Below, piece after piece: positions 61,790 through 64,000 of a DNA stretch of 64,000 bases. A program made the translations under genes and the position numbers. The number at the start of each line of letters is the position of its first letter. Positions within the stretch are counted from its first letter, which is position 1. The notes below the pieces were generated by a model that was given only the letters and a program-made list of their open reading frames with translations, did no database searches and was not told the DNA's origin. Source of the DNA: Casuarius casuarius (lineage: Eukaryota; Chordata; Aves; Casuariiformes; Casuariidae); the NCBI GenBank assembly GCA_003342895.1, contig PTFA01000160.1, forward strand, positions 1,838,156 to 1,902,155. The letters are read 5' to 3'.

Positions 61790-62060
61790 AGCGGGCCCTT
61801 CTTTTGGGCGCTACCGGCCTTGCTGCGCTGTGGCTCGCAGGGGGCCGCAGTCCCACCGCAGGCACGGGCGAAGGGTGACAGCCGGTGTCCTGGCCACGAG
61901 GCCCCTCGCTGAGGCCCTACGAAAGCCGCTGCCTCTGCGGATCGGCCTGAGCGACGGGCGAGCAGCGAAGAGCGGCGGGTGAGCAGCGCGGGCGCGGGAG
62001 GTCGGCGCTGGGACGGGGTGGGCGGAGGTCCTGCGCGCTCGTGCAGCAGCTGCTGCCCTT
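61790..62060. promoter_or_regulatory. CpG-rich patch
   Basis: CpG-dense stretch between AT-richer flanks, with open frames on the minus strand from composition. No gene recognised. Confidence 0.3.
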
Positions 62061-64000
62061 CGGCATGGCTTTCCCTTCTCTTTTCCTGTCCCTCCACTTC
62101 TCCATCTGCGCTGTGGATTACATCAGAAATGAGATAAAAATTTGCACTTAAATTAGAATTGAAACCCACAAAGCTGACCAGATATGTGGGGCACTAAACT
62201 TCTTATTTGAAATATTTAGCCTAGAGATACCATCCTCCAGCTCCTCGCAGGAAGTGTTTTCCCAGGGCATCAGTTAGTCATTGGAGTTAAATCGCCTGTG
62301 CTGGAGCCTGCTGGAAGGAGGATGGTGGCGATGCCCGGGGCGTTGAACGCCGGGAGCCAAGCAATTTGCAAGTTCGTATTCAGTCCACTCCCATTTACAG
62401 CCAAGATGTCTGAACATATTGCTAAATATTCGTGGTCTTTATTAGCTATGTTAATCGCTACACTTCACCCCAAAGGATGAATATAATATTTCTACACTGT
62501 GCCCTGCAAGCTGTGGGGGACAACAGAATACTTAGTGCCACAGGACGGAAAGCGATGTGATGCAGTTTAATACGATGCACGTAAATATAACACAGGCAGC
62601 CTTATGTTCAAGACAACCTGCAGGTTTAATAAGGGAGAAAATCTGCAGCCCGCAGAGGAAATCTGAACATGGAGAAGGATAAATGCCACGCTAAGGCGTC
62701 TACCTGGGGCTGCAGCCATTGCCACCTCCCTGTCGGGGAGCCTTTGGCGTTATTTACTGTTCCTAAGCGGAGACACTGATGAATTTGATTCAAATAGAGT
62801 AGAAAATGAAGACAGTCTGTCTGTTAATGTCTGACATATGAAGGCAGATTCAGGAAATACAATGTGCTATGAAGGGAATCCTAAATACCGTCATGGTAAA
62901 ACTAAAACTTGATTCCTTTCCAGTCTTTAGGAGAGGCTCGGTTTATTAACCTCAGTGCAAGAGATCCTGGCCGTATATCGTAGCTCGGAAGGAAATAAAA
63001 ACTTTCAAAGTGAGCCCAGAGTCATCCAGTCTATTGCAGCTTCTAATTAACCTGAGTTTGTAGTAAATCCATCATGGAATTTCTGGGTGATCCAGGAACT
63101 CCTTACAATTCTGAATTCTTTCTTTAACGTGTATTATCACCAAAAGGTCAATGTGTGTAAATTACTGCCCTATTCAGATTTAAAAACTCAGGTCCTCCGA
63201 CATCAAAGCGTTTACTTCGATGTGTTTGAATCATCATGGTTTCATACCAGTGAAATGGCTGTTATGCTTAAACTCCCGCCTAAGAGACTTCCTGAACCTA
63301 CAGCCTGATTTGAGAAGAGTTTTATATAGCATCTGAGAGTTGAAACATGGCCTTTGTTTAAGTTAAATTAAAACACCAGCCCAGTACAGTAGAACCTTGC
63401 CCATAGGTTATTAAACTATTAAAATCTGGCTGCCAGATGTGGTTTGGGGCAAGGGCTGTAGAGCAGCATGTGCCACCGATGATTATCTACGCGTGGAGGA
63501 ATATGATGAGTGAAAGCTTTTGAATTTCAGTTCTGGAATTGCACTTGGGTTTGTGGGTGTGTAGGAGAGATCAAGTTTCACCCTTCTGGCAGGACCAACA
63601 CCTAAAATGTTTTTATTAATCCAGCAGTGCTTGTGCTTTTTGCTTCCATTTATACATCCTCAGTTCTAGATGCCATAAAAATACGCACTAGAAGTTCCAG
63701 GAAAAATTCCATCACAGATAGAATCTGGGGCTTGGGCTTAAAACAAACGCTTAAATCCAAATTTGTCATTTAGGTATACGACTTAAGCCCTAAACCCACT
63801 GACAGGGCCGTCTGACGCGGCTTTGGAGCCTGGGTTGCAAAGCATGAACAAATCCCAAGCGGGGAGCCCATGGCTCTGCAAATACGTTGAAGGTGGGGGA
63901 GACGCGTACCCAAAAGTGGGGTGAACTCTTTAAATAACAGCATGGTGGTTTAGAAAAAAAAAGAAAAAGGCCTGCATGGTCACAAGTGAGTTTAGGCTTG

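Larger units (their letters stand above)
54647..64000. other. Region right of EDA2R, no intact gene recognised
   Basis: CpG-rich patches alternate with AT-richer DNA. Longer open frames (up to 217 codons on the minus strand at 56607-55954) sit in GC-rich patches and have compositional Arg/Gly/Pro bias without motifs. No transposon recognised. From 59.6 kb to the end only a (CA)n tract, an A20 run and single-copy-looking sequence are present. Confidence 0.5.

Overview
The window reads as bird genomic DNA (turtle or crocodilian not excluded). It has two antisense CR1-family LINE copies of very different age, very few other repeats, short introns and patches of CpG-rich DNA. Two of those patches run into assembly gaps (14059-14221 and 40825-41817). 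Only one intact protein-coding gene can be supported: EDA2R (XEDAR, TNFRSF27), a TNF-receptor-superfamily member, on the + strand in seven coding exons from 47344 to 53001 (458 aa by my splicing).

Layout. 1-475: CR1 fragment cut by the window edge. 2425-3455: a far more decayed CR1/L3-type copy. 3.5-13.2 kb: no recognisable gene. 13.2-14.35 kb: CpG-rich block with a 42/30-bp minisatellite, a gap, and a promoter-like segment with YY1- and ETS-type motifs. 14.4-35.5 kb: AT-richer non-genic DNA holding a 106-bp repeat present twice (23.9 and 28.8 kb), one copy lying between 53-bp direct repeats. 35.5-44.3 kb: several CpG-rich islands, the second gap and CA/GC-rich minisatellites; the noncoding first exon(s) of EDA2R could lie here. 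47.3-53.0 kb: EDA2R. 53.2-54.64 kb: a minus-strand frame with four internal stops in 478 codons and protein-like composition, probably a decayed coding region convergent with EDA2R. 54.7-64 kb: more CpG-rich patches, a (CA)n tract and non-genic DNA.

The most interesting result is that this EDA2R continues past the tail where the human protein ends, through two more exons that encode a recognisable death domain. The human protein is classically described as lacking one. If confirmed, this receptor could signal through a death-domain adaptor as EDAR does, as well as through its TRAF-binding motif. Unspliced read-through after exon 5 would give a tail without the death domain. Human X-linked genes around EDA2R and AR map, to my knowledge, to chicken chromosome 4p (4A in many birds), so that is the likely location; nothing else in the window tests it.
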